Assembly: GCA_045654245.1 (NCBI GenBank)
Contig: JAZOMX010000020.1
Location: forward strand, 1 to 64,000
DNA from: UBA10677 sp045654245
GTDB lineage: Bacteria; Bacillota; Clostridia; Christensenellales; Pumilibacteraceae
Length of the DNA stretch: 64,000 nucleotides
Direction: 5' to 3'
Below are positions 33,148-40,925 of this stretch, piece by piece. The first letter of the stretch is position 1. The number at the start of each line of letters is the position of its first letter. The notes beneath the pieces are model-generated. The model saw only the letters and a program-made list of their open reading frames with translations. It ran no database searches and was not told the origin of the DNA. The translations under genes were made by a program, and so were the position numbers.

Positions 33148-34902
33148 CTATTTCCTAATTGCTATAATCACTCTATCGTTACCAGCGTAATCACGAACGC
33201 AAGCAAGGTCGGTGAAGTTTTCTTCCAAAATACTAGTTACCTCTTCTCGCTGGTCAAAGCCTATCTCTAAAAGGAGTTTACCTCCGTCGTTTAGATATTT
33301 AGGCGATTGCTCGGCAATCATACGGTAAAAATCAAGTCCGTCTTCGCCTCCGTCAAGCGCGATATGCGGTTGACAAAGAACCTCAGGCGAAAGCGTTTTT
33401 ACTACTTCGCTTTTTATATACGGAGGGTTCGACACGATAATATCAAACTTTCTTCCCTCTAGCGAGTTAAATCCGTCCGAGCAAACTAACTCTATTCCAC
33501 GGCTAGCGCAGTTTTCTTTGGCAACGGCAAGAGCCTTTTCTGATATATCCGACGCAGTAACCGTTGCGCCCGTCTTTTCTTTAACGGCAACGGCAATACA
33601 ACCGCTACCCGTCATAAGGTCAAGCACGGTTAAATTCTTCTCGCCAACCGCCTTAATAACCTCGTCCGCCAAAATTTCAGTATCAAGGCGAGGAATTAGC
33701 ACGCTGTCGTTAACTTTAATCTTAATTCCATAAAACTCGCTCTCGCCTAAAATATAGTCGAGAGGCACGCCCTTTTCTCTTTTTTCAAGCAAAGAGTTTA
33801 CGGCGCGATATTGAGCATACGAAGTTTTCTCTACGCTTACCAGTTCGCCACGCTTAATCGAAAGCGCCGAGCAAATAAGCCAGTCCACTTCACTTTCTTC
33901 CGTTATATTCGCTTTTTCGAGACGCTTTTTTACTAACGCTTTAAGTTCGGGCATACTCATTTCGCCGAACTTGCGCTCTTCTATCTCGGGCTTGTCGTCA
34001 GCGCTTAGCACTAGATTAAAACTTGCGATTGCAATCTCCACCATTTCGTCGTCGGGCTGACGAGTCGTAAGGCGTTGTAGCGCTAACCCGGGCGCACGAA
34101 GAACTGCGGTAAACTTATTGTCGGGCAAAACTGCTAAAAAGCGCAATAGTTCATACGAAAGACCTGCTACGAAGGGGAGCAAAAGCAATCGTATGCCCAT
34201 ACGAGCAAAAGTCCCTATATTCGTCCAGCCAAGTAACGACAAAATCCAAGTTACGAGCGAGAAAACTAAAATGGAAACTATTATTACGAAGAAAAGGAAA
34301 GTAGTTCCACAACGGTTATGCCTCGTCGAACATTTCTGCACGTTCTCTACGGTAAGAGGTTGTCCGCTCTCGAAACAGTTAATCGTTTTGTGTTCCGCAC
34401 CGTGATACATAAAAGTTCTACGAATATCTTTTAGTTTAGATATAAGGGCTAGGTACGACAAAAAGATTACTATTCTCGTTACGCCCTCGATTACCGAATA
34501 CAAAAGTACGCCAAGGGCAACGAGGTGCTTATCAATCATTGACGCGATAAACGACGGCAAAAGAATAAACAAACCTACGGCTAGCGCTACACCCAAAACG
34601 GTAGCAATCGCAAACGCACCTTTCGACGGCGTTTCTTCCTCGGGATAAATCACTTCCGCTGAGCGGAGCATACTACCCGTACCCGATACGAGCGAGCGCA
34701 CGAAAGCAACCATACCACGAATAACGGGAATTTTACTAGCAAACGAGCGCTTTTTGAGGCGTTTTGTCTCGGTTAGTATATCCCCACTCTCCGTGCGTAC
34801 GGTCATAGCCATAATGTTTTTGCCCTGCATCATAACGCCTTCCATAAGCGCTTGACCGCCTATCAGCGTTCTAGGACAAGAATTGTTGTTTTTTTCTTCC
34901 AA
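33148..34902 (-). CDS. prmC: Fusion protein: DUF1385 membrane domain + PrmC release-factor glutamine methyltransferase
   Basis: 584 aa in one uninterrupted frame. Residues 1 to about 300 are DUF1385: IGGQALMEGVMMQGK, KIPVIRGMVAFVRS, several membrane helices, and TFMYHGAEHKTINCFESG near residue 167 with CSTRHNRCGTTF. A linker (EIERRKFGE-like, acidic) leads to PrmC: LDYILGESEFYG, VLDLMTGSGCIAVAV (SAM site), and IVSNPPYIKSE near residue 490, the NPPY motif that methylates the Gln of GGQ in release factors. The two are usually separate neighbouring genes. I place the start at TTG 34902 behind GAGGGATATTTT; a TTG at 34953 lacks a site. Confidence 0.9.
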   Translation of the reverse strand: MEEKNNNSCPRTLIGGQALMEGVMMQGKNIMAMTVRTESGDILTETKRLKKRSFASKIPVIRGMVAFVRSLVSGTGSMLRSAEVIYPEEETPSKGAFAIATVLGVALAVGLFILLPSFIASMIDKHLVALGVLLYSVIEGVTRIVIFLSYLALISKLKDIRRTFMYHGAEHKTINCFESGQPLTVENVQKCSTRHNRCGTTFLFFVIIVSILVFSLVTWILSLLGWTNIGTFARMGIRLLLLPFVAGLSYELLRFLAVLPDNKFTAVLRAPGLALQRLTTRQPDDEMVEIAIASFNLVLSADDKPEIEERKFGEMSMPELKALVKKRLEKANITEESEVDWLICSALSIKRGELVSVEKTSYAQYRAVNSLLEKREKGVPLDYILGESEFYGIKIKVNDSVLIPRLDTEILADEVIKAVGEKNLTVLDLMTGSGCIAVAVKEKTGATVTASDISEKALAVAKENCASRGIELVCSDGFNSLEGRKFDIIVSNPPYIKSEVVKTLSPEVLCQPHIALDGGEDGLDFYRMIAEQSPKYLNDGGKLLLEIGFDQREEVTSILEENFTDLACVRDYAGNDRVIIAIRK

Positions 34903-34988
34903 AAAATATCCCTCGATAAAAAAAGAAAACCATACACTAATATGCTTGCGCAAAAAGGTACGGTTTTTCCGTTTTGATTATAAATTTC

Positions 34989-35192
34989 CTATCTTCCGAA
35001 ACGACGATTGAATTTATCGATACGTCCGCCGGTTTCAGCCTGTTTCTGCTTGCCGGTATAGAAAGGATGGCACTTAGAGCATACGTCAAGTTTCAAAACG
35101 TCGCCTTTCTTGGTAGTTCCGGTAACGAAGGTTGCACCACAAGCGCAAACCGCCGTAACCTCGTGATAATCGGGATGTATATCTTTCTTCAT
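34989..35192 (-). CDS. rpmE: Ribosomal protein L31, zinc-binding form
   Basis: 67 aa. Starts MKKDIHPDYHEVTAVCACG; the four zinc ligands are Cys16, Cys18, Cys38 and Cys41 (CAC and CSKC). This is the C+ form, which zinc-starved cells often replace with a paralogue. Large-subunit protein at the subunit bridge. It is the first gene of the rpmE - DUF1385/PrmC - prfA unit. Start ATG 35192 behind GAGGAGATATAAAG. Confidence 0.96.
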   Translation of the reverse strand: MKKDIHPDYHEVTAVCACGATFVTGTTKKGDVLKLDVCSKCHPFYTGKQKQAETGGRIDKFNRRFGR

Positions 35193-35225
35193 CTTTATAT
35201 CTCCTCAAAATTACTTGCGTTTGAT

Positions 35226-35254
35226 ATTATACCGCTTTTTGTTGTCTTTGTCAA
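35226..35254 (-). promoter_or_regulatory. Promoter of the rpmE unit
   Basis: Perfect consensus on the minus strand: TTGACA (35249-35254), 17-bp spacer, TATAAT (35226-35231). Confidence 0.88.
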
Positions 35255-35305
35255 CCGTTTAACCGCTATTTTCATTTAAAATCATACGGTTTAACGCTTT
35301 TTTAA

Positions 35306-36658
35306 CTAGTTTTTGTGTATCATATTTCTAATATCGTCCACAGTCTTGCGAATTCGCTCGTCTTTAGCAATTTTTTCACCTATCTTACTCTTGGCGTGCA
35401 TAATCGTAGTGTGGTCTCGTCCGCCCATAATTGCGCCGATTGAGGTCAACGGCAAGGGTAACATTTCGTCGATTAAGTAAATGCAAATCATACGAGGTTC
35501 AACGATTTCCTTGTCACGCTTTTTGCCCAAAAGTTCTTCTTTCGTAACGCTTGGGTAAAGTTTAAGCGTAGCGGAAATTATATCGTCGGGCGAAATTACT
35601 TCTTCCGCTTTGGGGGTATAGTCTTTAAGCGCCTCTTTAACGAAATCTACGCTTACGGGCTTATCGTACAGTTTTGCTAGAAGAATAACTTTATTAAGCA
35701 AACTCTCGAGTTCACGAATATTGCTATCGCTGTTTACCGCCATAAAGTTAAGAACTTCAAGAGGTACGTTGTACTTTTCGATTTGCGCCTTTTTCTGCAA
35801 GATTGCTATTCTCGTTTCAAGGTCGGGGGGCTGAATATCCGCTATCATACCCCACTCAAATCTACTGCGAAGTCTATCCTCGATATCGGGGATTTCCTTG
35901 GGCGAACGGTCGGAGGCGAAAATCATTTGCTTGTTCATTTGATAGAGGTCGTTAAAGGTATGGAACATTTCCACCTGCGTTCCCTCTTTCTTGGATATGA
36001 ACTGAATATCGTCAATCATAAGCACGTCTGCGCTACGATATTTCTCTCTAAAATCGAAGGTTGCGCCACTTTTCGAGCGAATAGATGCTACGAGTTCGTT
36101 TACGAATTTCTCACTAGAAACGTATAAAACCTTTAAGTGTTGGTTGTTCTTTCTTATGTAATTGCCGATTGCGTGCATAATATGAGTTTTTCCAAGTCCA
36201 ACTCCACCGTAAATAAAGAGCGGATTGAACTTCGTTCCCGGGTTTTCCGCTACGGCACGCGCCGCCGCTACGGCTATGCGATTGCAATCGCCTACTACGA
36301 AGTTATCGAAAGTATATCTTCTGTTTATTAGCGTTGCATCAATCTTGGGAATTACCTCTTCCTTTTCCGTGTCGGGCAACTCTTCCGCTCCCGAGGTGTA
36401 ACGCTCCGCCTCAAACGGCAATAAAATCGTAATATCGGTAAAAAGTTGGTTTACGGACGAAAGAACTTTCTTTATAAGCGGACGAAAATTATTGTTAATC
36501 GCATCACGGTTTCCCTCGGTAGGCGCAAGCAAAATTAGTCTTTCTTGCTCCGTATCAAGCGCTTCGAGAGGCTTAATCCAAACGTCAAAACTAATTGCGT
36601 TAACTTCCGTTTCAAGTATCGGTAGCATTTCCTGCCATATTTCTTTTGCTAAATTCAT
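35306..36658 (-). CDS. dnaA: Chromosomal replication initiator DnaA
   Basis: 450 aa. Domain I: WQEMLPILETEVNAISFDVW; a short domain II; AAA+ domain III with Walker A YGGVGLGKTHIMHAIG near residue 152, Walker B VLMIDDIQFI, and domain IV with the DnaA-box reader LTSIGAIMGGRDHTTIMHA near the C-terminus. It binds ATP and melts oriC. Start ATG 36658 with GGAG; the GTG at 36670 lies in that site. It is the last gene of tilS-hpt-methyltransferase-rsmI-dnaA with gaps of 14 bases or fewer. dnaN, recF and gyrB are not beside it, which is unusual for Bacillota. Confidence 0.97.
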   Translation of the reverse strand: MNLAKEIWQEMLPILETEVNAISFDVWIKPLEALDTEQERLILLAPTEGNRDAINNNFRPLIKKVLSSVNQLFTDITILLPFEAERYTSGAEELPDTEKEEVIPKIDATLINRRYTFDNFVVGDCNRIAVAAARAVAENPGTKFNPLFIYGGVGLGKTHIMHAIGNYIRKNNQHLKVLYVSSEKFVNELVASIRSKSGATFDFREKYRSADVLMIDDIQFISKKEGTQVEMFHTFNDLYQMNKQMIFASDRSPKEIPDIEDRLRSRFEWGMIADIQPPDLETRIAILQKKAQIEKYNVPLEVLNFMAVNSDSNIRELESLLNKVILLAKLYDKPVSVDFVKEALKDYTPKAEEVISPDDIISATLKLYPSVTKEELLGKKRDKEIVEPRMICIYLIDEMLPLPLTSIGAIMGGRDHTTIMHAKSKIGEKIAKDERIRKTVDDIRNMIHKN

Positions 36659-36672
36659 AAATTTCTCCACTT

Positions 36673-37485
36673 TTACCTATCGTTGTTTTTTTCATATTGC
36701 GAATATACTTCGGACTTGGAAATATTTCTATCACTCGCAACCTTTTTCATAGCGTCTTTTTTCGTAAGCCCTTGCGCTATGTAGGCGTCGATATGCTCGA
36801 CTATCGTAAGGCTATTTAACTCGTTTTCTTTTTCCTTTGCGCCCTCAACGACGATTACGAACTCGCCTTTTTGAGTAAACTCGGGAATTTCGCCTAGCGT
36901 TCCACGAATTACTTCTTCGTGTAGTTTACTAATTTCTCTTACCGCCGAGAATTTTCGGTTTCCTAGCGCAGAGAACAAGAACTGTAAATCGGACAAAACA
37001 TTATGCGGTGGCGAATAGAAAATTAGAGTGCTTTGTAAATCCTCGAATTTCTTGACGTACTTTTCTCGCTCGCTTTTTTTCTCGGGCAAAAACCCAGCCA
37101 TACAAAACGAAGAAACGGAAAGTCCGCTTAGCACCACGGCGTTTACTAGTGCGCAAGGTCCACTAACTACCGTATAATCTAGTCCGTTTTCGATTACGCT
37201 TGAAAGTAGTACGCTCCCGGGGTCGGAAACGAGAGGCATACCCGCATCCGAAACTAGCGCCAAGTTTTCGCCGTTTTTAAGACGCTCGACGATATACGCC
37301 GATTTCTCACGCTCGTTAAACTTTTGATAAGAAACGAGCGGTTTGCTTATGCCGTAATGGTTAAGGAGTATAGCCGTACGCCTAGTATCCTCGCAAAGAA
37401 TAGCGTCAACCTCGCCGAGCGTCTGCACGGCGCGATAGGTGATTTCACCCAGATTTCCTATTGGCGTTGCTATTATGTAAAGCAT
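36673..37485 (-). CDS. rsmI: 16S rRNA (cytidine(1402)-2'-O)-methyltransferase
   Basis: 270 aa, tetrapyrrole-methylase fold. MLYIIATPIGNLGEITYRA at the start, ILCEDTRRTAILLNHYGI and VSDAGMPLVSDPGSVL, the SAM site, near residue 85. It methylates the ribose of C1402 in the decoding centre. The C-terminal part KKDAMKKVASDRNISKSEVY is the usual RsmI helical tail. It precedes dnaA by 14 bases. Confidence 0.95.
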   Translation of the reverse strand: MLYIIATPIGNLGEITYRAVQTLGEVDAILCEDTRRTAILLNHYGISKPLVSYQKFNEREKSAYIVERLKNGENLALVSDAGMPLVSDPGSVLLSSVIENGLDYTVVSGPCALVNAVVLSGLSVSSFCMAGFLPEKKSEREKYVKKFEDLQSTLIFYSPPHNVLSDLQFLFSALGNRKFSAVREISKLHEEVIRGTLGEIPEFTQKGEFVIVVEGAKEKENELNSLTIVEHIDAYIAQGLTKKDAMKKVASDRNISKSEVYSQYEKNNDR

Positions 37486-37494
37486 TTTTCTCCT

Positions 37495-38187
37495 CTATAC
37501 CCAAGTATCGACTACGCGCTCAGGCAAAACTTTAAGTCCTTTTTTGCCATCTTTTACCGCCTTTAACAAAAACAGATGTGGCGGTTTAGTCTCGTTAGGG
37601 GTTAATATCTGTAAAATTTTAGGTTCTAAGCGAGTGGAAACACACTCTTCGATTACTTCAGACAATCTTTCCGCTTGATGGACGATATAAAAACTACCGC
37701 CCGTATTTAGTAGGTACGACGCGCAAGAGACGACTTCTCTAAGGTTTACCTTAACCTCGTGACGAGCAATCCTAACGGACGGATTTTCCGTTTTCTCTCC
37801 CGTGTCGCCCTTGCGATAAGGCGGATTACTTACTACAATCGTAGCGTAACCCGACGGCAAATGCTCCCTAATTTCTTGCATAGGAGCGGTTATGACGCGA
37901 GCGTTTTCCAGTTCGTTCAACTCGATACTACGGCGCGACATTTCCGCCATTTCGGGTTGAATTTCCACGCCTACGCAATCAATATTCTTCTTTCCAGCAA
38001 GGAGAATAGTGATAATACCCGTTCCACTTCCAAGGTCAACCGCCCTATCTTTAATTCCACCCGTTACGAAATTAGCGAGTTCAACGGCGTCGCAACCAAA
38101 ACAAAACGCATCGGGATTTTGAATAATCTTCAATCCGTTTACGAGTAGGTCGTCAATTCGTTCGTTGGGCTTAAGCATTTCGCTCAC
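37495..38187 (-). CDS. tRNA1(Val) A37 N6-methyltransferase-like protein
   Basis: 230 aa, class I SAM methyltransferase of the YfiC/TrmN6 type: NPDAFCFGCDAVELANFV, AVDLGSGTGIITILLAGK (SAM loop) and IVVSNPPYRKGDTGE with NPPY near residue 123, the mark of base-N6 or glutamine-N methylation. In Clostridia this gene commonly precedes rsmI. Start GTG 38187 behind GAGG, overlapping the hpt stop by one base (TAGTG). Target tRNA in this lineage is inferred from the family. Confidence 0.85.
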   Translation of the reverse strand: MSEMLKPNERIDDLLVNGLKIIQNPDAFCFGCDAVELANFVTGGIKDRAVDLGSGTGIITILLAGKKNIDCVGVEIQPEMAEMSRRSIELNELENARVITAPMQEIREHLPSGYATIVVSNPPYRKGDTGEKTENPSVRIARHEVKVNLREVVSCASYLLNTGGSFYIVHQAERLSEVIEECVSTRLEPKILQILTPNETKPPHLFLLKAVKDGKKGLKVLPERVVDTWV

Positions 38188-38735
38188 TACACTACCTCGT
38201 AAATTCCAGGAAGATTACGATATTTTTGGTCACAGTCTAATCCGTAACCGACGATAAACGCATTACGCTCGAGCGTGAAAGCAAGATAGTCCGCTTTCGC
38301 CTCAATCTTTCTGCCGAGAGGCTTGTCAAGTAGCGCAGCAATACGAACGTTCTTCGCTTTTTTATCCTCGAAATAACGACGCAAATATTCTACGGTATAG
38401 CCCGAATCCACGATATCTTCAACGACGATTACGTTCTTACCCTCAACGTTAGTGCGTAGTTCTTGGATAAGTTTAATCTTGCCCGAAGTACCCATCGTTC
38501 CGCCGTCGATACGAGCAGACTCGTAACTTTGTAATGTTACGAAATCGTAAACAAGGTTCTCAACGTCAAGTTCTTTCATTAGGTCAGTATAGAACATTAC
38601 TGCGCCACGAAGTACGCATACGCAAACGAGTTCAGTATCCTCCGAACCAAAATCTTTTACGATTTCTTTCGCTATAACTTTAATGCGCTCTCTAATCGTC
38701 TTTTCGTCGAATAAAATTCTTTTGTTAAGTCCCAT
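38187..38735 (-). CDS. hpt: Hypoxanthine(-guanine) phosphoribosyltransferase
   Basis: 182 aa. PRPP-binding motif VIVVEDIVDSGYTVEYL near residue 105, CVLRGAVMFYTDLMKEL, and the flexible-loop YDFVTLQSYESA. It salvages hypoxanthine and guanine to IMP and GMP. The tilS-hpt pairing is a conserved one in Bacillota. It begins one base after the tilS stop. Confidence 0.95.
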   Translation of the reverse strand: MGLNKRILFDEKTIRERIKVIAKEIVKDFGSEDTELVCVCVLRGAVMFYTDLMKELDVENLVYDFVTLQSYESARIDGGTMGTSGKIKLIQELRTNVEGKNVIVVEDIVDSGYTVEYLRRYFEDKKAKNVRIAALLDKPLGRKIEAKADYLAFTLERNAFIVGYGLDCDQKYRNLPGIYEVV

Positions 38736-38736
38736 T

Positions 38737-40065
38737 TCAATCCTCCGTATATCTTATAAGTAAACAGTTTTTACTATTTTCCGTTATCTTTATCTCGTCC
38801 GAAATCTCAACGCCTAGCACGCACAAAACTTTGTTTTCTACGCAAACGAGGGGAAGATAATCCCTTTTCGACAATGGAATTTTCTTGTCGATTAGATATT
38901 CTTTAAGTTTTTTAGTTCCACCACCGAAGGGAGTGAATATATCTCCGTCCTTGCGATATCTAATTACTGCGCCGTCCGGAATTTTGTCGCCGTCAACTTT
39001 AAGTTCGCCTTTTTCAAGTTTGCTATTCGTAGAAACGACGCTCACTAGTCCCGCCCCAAAAGGCGTTAGTCCCAAACAAAACTCAGTTTCGTCCTCGCCC
39101 CTTTCTTCGTCCGTTGCCTTAGTTATTACTATGCTAGAAAATTCTCTTCTCGCTACGAACCCGTGAGGAAGTTCTACCGTCTTTCCCGACTGCTTATCGC
39201 AAAGAGAAAGTACGCTTTCAATATGTTTGCGCTCAAAGTCTGCGGTAAGCCCGACTTTCTTTAGCGCAACTAGAATATATCGTTTCGCTAGCGACGGAGC
39301 AAGCGATAGCACGCTCGCATCAAGATAGACCTTGCCGTTTTCTGCAAAAATATTCTTTTCTTCGTCTAATAGCGAATAAATAAACTCGTCGTCCTCTTTC
39401 GCCGATTGCGACAAAGCGGATATAGAACTAGATAGAGGATATTTTTCTTCAATTAGCGGGATTACTTTTAGGCGCAGAAAATTACGCGCGTATTTGTCGT
39501 CAAAATTACTCTCGTCGGTCACGAACGGTATATTATTTTGCTTAACGTATCGCAAAATTTCGTCCTTAGGCGTGTTTATTAGCGGACGGATATACTTTCC
39601 GTTTTGCTCGGTCATACCGACTAAACCGCCCACGCCTGCGCCTCGAAATAGGTGCATAAGCACGCTTTCGGTTCTATCGCCCTCGTGATGCGCAGTTAGT
39701 ATATAATCGACCTTTCCTAAGGAGAGCAACTCTTCAAAAATCCGTTTTCTAAAAAGCCTAGCCTCCGTTTCCTCACTTCTACCGTTCTCTTTTTTTAGAG
39801 AGGGAATATCCGCCGAAAAGCCGAGAAATTTTAGCCCGTTTTCCTCCGCATAAGAGCGAACGAACTGGCTATCGCGCAAAGAACTTTCACCACGAATCCC
39901 GTGTTCAAAGTTAATCACGGTAAGGTTGCTCTTGTCAATTTTACTTTCGTTAAGCAAAATCGCAAGCAAGCACATAGAGTCTGCGCCACCGCTAACGGCA
40001 ACGCCAAGTCTATCGCTTGCTCCTACCAGCCTATTTAAAATCTCAACTGCATCATCCATACGCAT
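38737..40065 (-). CDS. tilS: tRNA(Ile)-lysidine synthase
   Basis: 442 aa. The PP-loop ATPase motif AVSGGADSMCLLAILL lies near residue 22; the N-type domain includes FEHGIRGESSLRD and LTAHHEGDRTESVLMHLFRGA. C-terminal TilS domains include FTPFGGGTKKLKEYLIDKKI. It changes C34 of tRNA-Ile(CAU) to lysidine so that AUA is read. Two in-frame ATGs are close together (40065 and 40059). Neither has a ribosome binding site, and a perfect promoter ends two bases before the first, so the second ATG at the very 5' end of the message is a likely true start. Confidence 0.94.
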   Translation of the reverse strand: MRMDDAVEILNRLVGASDRLGVAVSGGADSMCLLAILLNESKIDKSNLTVINFEHGIRGESSLRDSQFVRSYAEENGLKFLGFSADIPSLKKENGRSEETEARLFRKRIFEELLSLGKVDYILTAHHEGDRTESVLMHLFRGAGVGGLVGMTEQNGKYIRPLINTPKDEILRYVKQNNIPFVTDESNFDDKYARNFLRLKVIPLIEEKYPLSSSISALSQSAKEDDEFIYSLLDEEKNIFAENGKVYLDASVLSLAPSLAKRYILVALKKVGLTADFERKHIESVLSLCDKQSGKTVELPHGFVARREFSSIVITKATDEERGEDETEFCLGLTPFGAGLVSVVSTNSKLEKGELKVDGDKIPDGAVIRYRKDGDIFTPFGGGTKKLKEYLIDKKIPLSKRDYLPLVCVENKVLCVLGVEISDEIKITENSKNCLLIRYTED

Positions 40066-40067
40066 TT

Positions 40068-40096
40068 ATTATATAAAAGTTATCCACAATTGTCAA
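40068..40096 (-). promoter_or_regulatory. Consensus promoter of the tilS-...-dnaA operon with a perfect DnaA box in its spacer
   Basis: Minus strand: TTGACA (40091-40096), exactly 17 bp, TATAAT (40068-40073). The spacer contains TGTGGATAA, i.e. TTATCCACA on the plus strand (40080-40088), the perfect DnaA-box consensus. Bound DnaA there would overlap RNA polymerase, so the operon that ends with dnaA could be autorepressed. Confidence 0.82.
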
Positions 40097-40107
40097 GTGC
40101 TGGGATA

Positions 40108-40145
40108 TTAAAAAGACGCCTTTTGATAAAAGACGTCTTTCTTTT
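40108..40145 (-). terminator. Terminator of the cytidylate-kinase-like gene
   Basis: Minus strand: AAAGACGTCTTTT, loop ATC, AAAAGGCGTCTTT (one T-G pair), then T-run. It lies between the kinase-like gene and the tilS promoter. Confidence 0.85.
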
Positions 40146-40155
40146 TTCTTTTAAT

Positions 40156-40785
40156 TTACTTTTCTTCTTCGAGATAATCCTTTATTGCATCAACGATAAT
40201 ATTTACCGCCTTGTCAACACCAAGGAAACCGCTATTTACGCAAAGTTGATAGTGCTTTTTATCGCCCCAGTTTCTCTCCGTGTAATAACTATAATGATTT
40301 GCTCTGTACTTATCTTCTTTTGCGAGCATACTCTCCGCTTTTTCAGCGGGCACTCCGTACTCGTTAACCATACGATTGAGTTTATCTTGCTTATCCGAAT
40401 AAACGAAAATATTGATTACGTCGTCACGGTCCTTAAGCACGTAGTCGGCACATCTACCTACGATTACGCAAGAGCCTTGCTCTGCTAGGTCGCGAATAAT
40501 TTCACAAGTCGTAATAAAGAGTTTATCGGCAAGCGAAAGTTGAGCCGCGCCGTAATCAGCGCCCGTGTGATATCCGCCGAACGCAAGATTATGGAAGAAT
40601 TTATTTTTAATTTTTTGCTCAGTCTTTTCAATATAACTTACCGCAAGTCCGCTTTTTTGTGCCGACATATCAATAAGTTGACCGTCATAAAAAGGAATAC
40701 CAAGTTTTTCTGCAACCTTTCTACCGATAATGCGTCCACCACTTCCATACTCACGAGCAATAGTAATAACTAATTTCTTTTCCAT
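40156..40785 (-). CDS. Cytidylate kinase-like family protein
   Basis: 209 aa. Starts KKLVITIAREYGSGGRIIGRKV in two readable parts: the P-loop is AREYGSGG, as in the cytidylate-kinase-like family (not classical Cmk, which has GPxGSGKS). GSCVIVGRCADYVLKD and a Lys/Arg lid (EDKYRANHYSYYTERNW) follow. It probably phosphorylates a nucleotide or related small molecule; substrate not established. I place the start at ATG 40785 after GGGGG; the ATG at 40797 has no site. Single-gene unit. Confidence 0.82.
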   Translation of the reverse strand: MEKKLVITIAREYGSGGRIIGRKVAEKLGIPFYDGQLIDMSAQKSGLAVSYIEKTEQKIKNKFFHNLAFGGYHTGADYGAAQLSLADKLFITTCEIIRDLAEQGSCVIVGRCADYVLKDRDDVINIFVYSDKQDKLNRMVNEYGVPAEKAESMLAKEDKYRANHYSYYTERNWGDKKHYQLCVNSGFLGVDKAVNIIVDAIKDYLEEEK

Positions 40786-40823
40786 AAAAGCCCCCATAAA
40801 TTAAGTTTATTATTTCTGTATTT

Positions 40824-40852
40824 ATTATAGCACCATTTTCCACTTTTGTCAA
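40824..40852 (-). promoter_or_regulatory. Promoter of the cytidylate-kinase-like gene
   Basis: Perfect consensus on the minus strand: TTGACA (40847-40852), 17-bp spacer, TATAAT (40824-40829). Confidence 0.85.
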
Positions 40853-40865
40853 TACCCAAAAAATA

Positions 40866-40916
40866 AAAAAGCGTATTGCGTTTCGATTTTCACGAAAACG
40901 CAGTACGCTTTTTCTT
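40866..40916 (-). terminator. Terminator after rpoC
   Basis: Long stem with arms AAAAAGCGTA (40868-40877 side) and TACGCTTTTT (40904-40914 side) extended by TGCGTTT/AAACGCA, followed by a T-run on the minus strand. Confidence 0.85.
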
Positions 40917-40925
40917 TATATTATA

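Noticed and set aside
35193..36670. oriC next to dnaA
   Set aside because: The gap after dnaA is about 110 bases, filled by the rpmE promoter, with no DnaA-box cluster; dnaN is absent.
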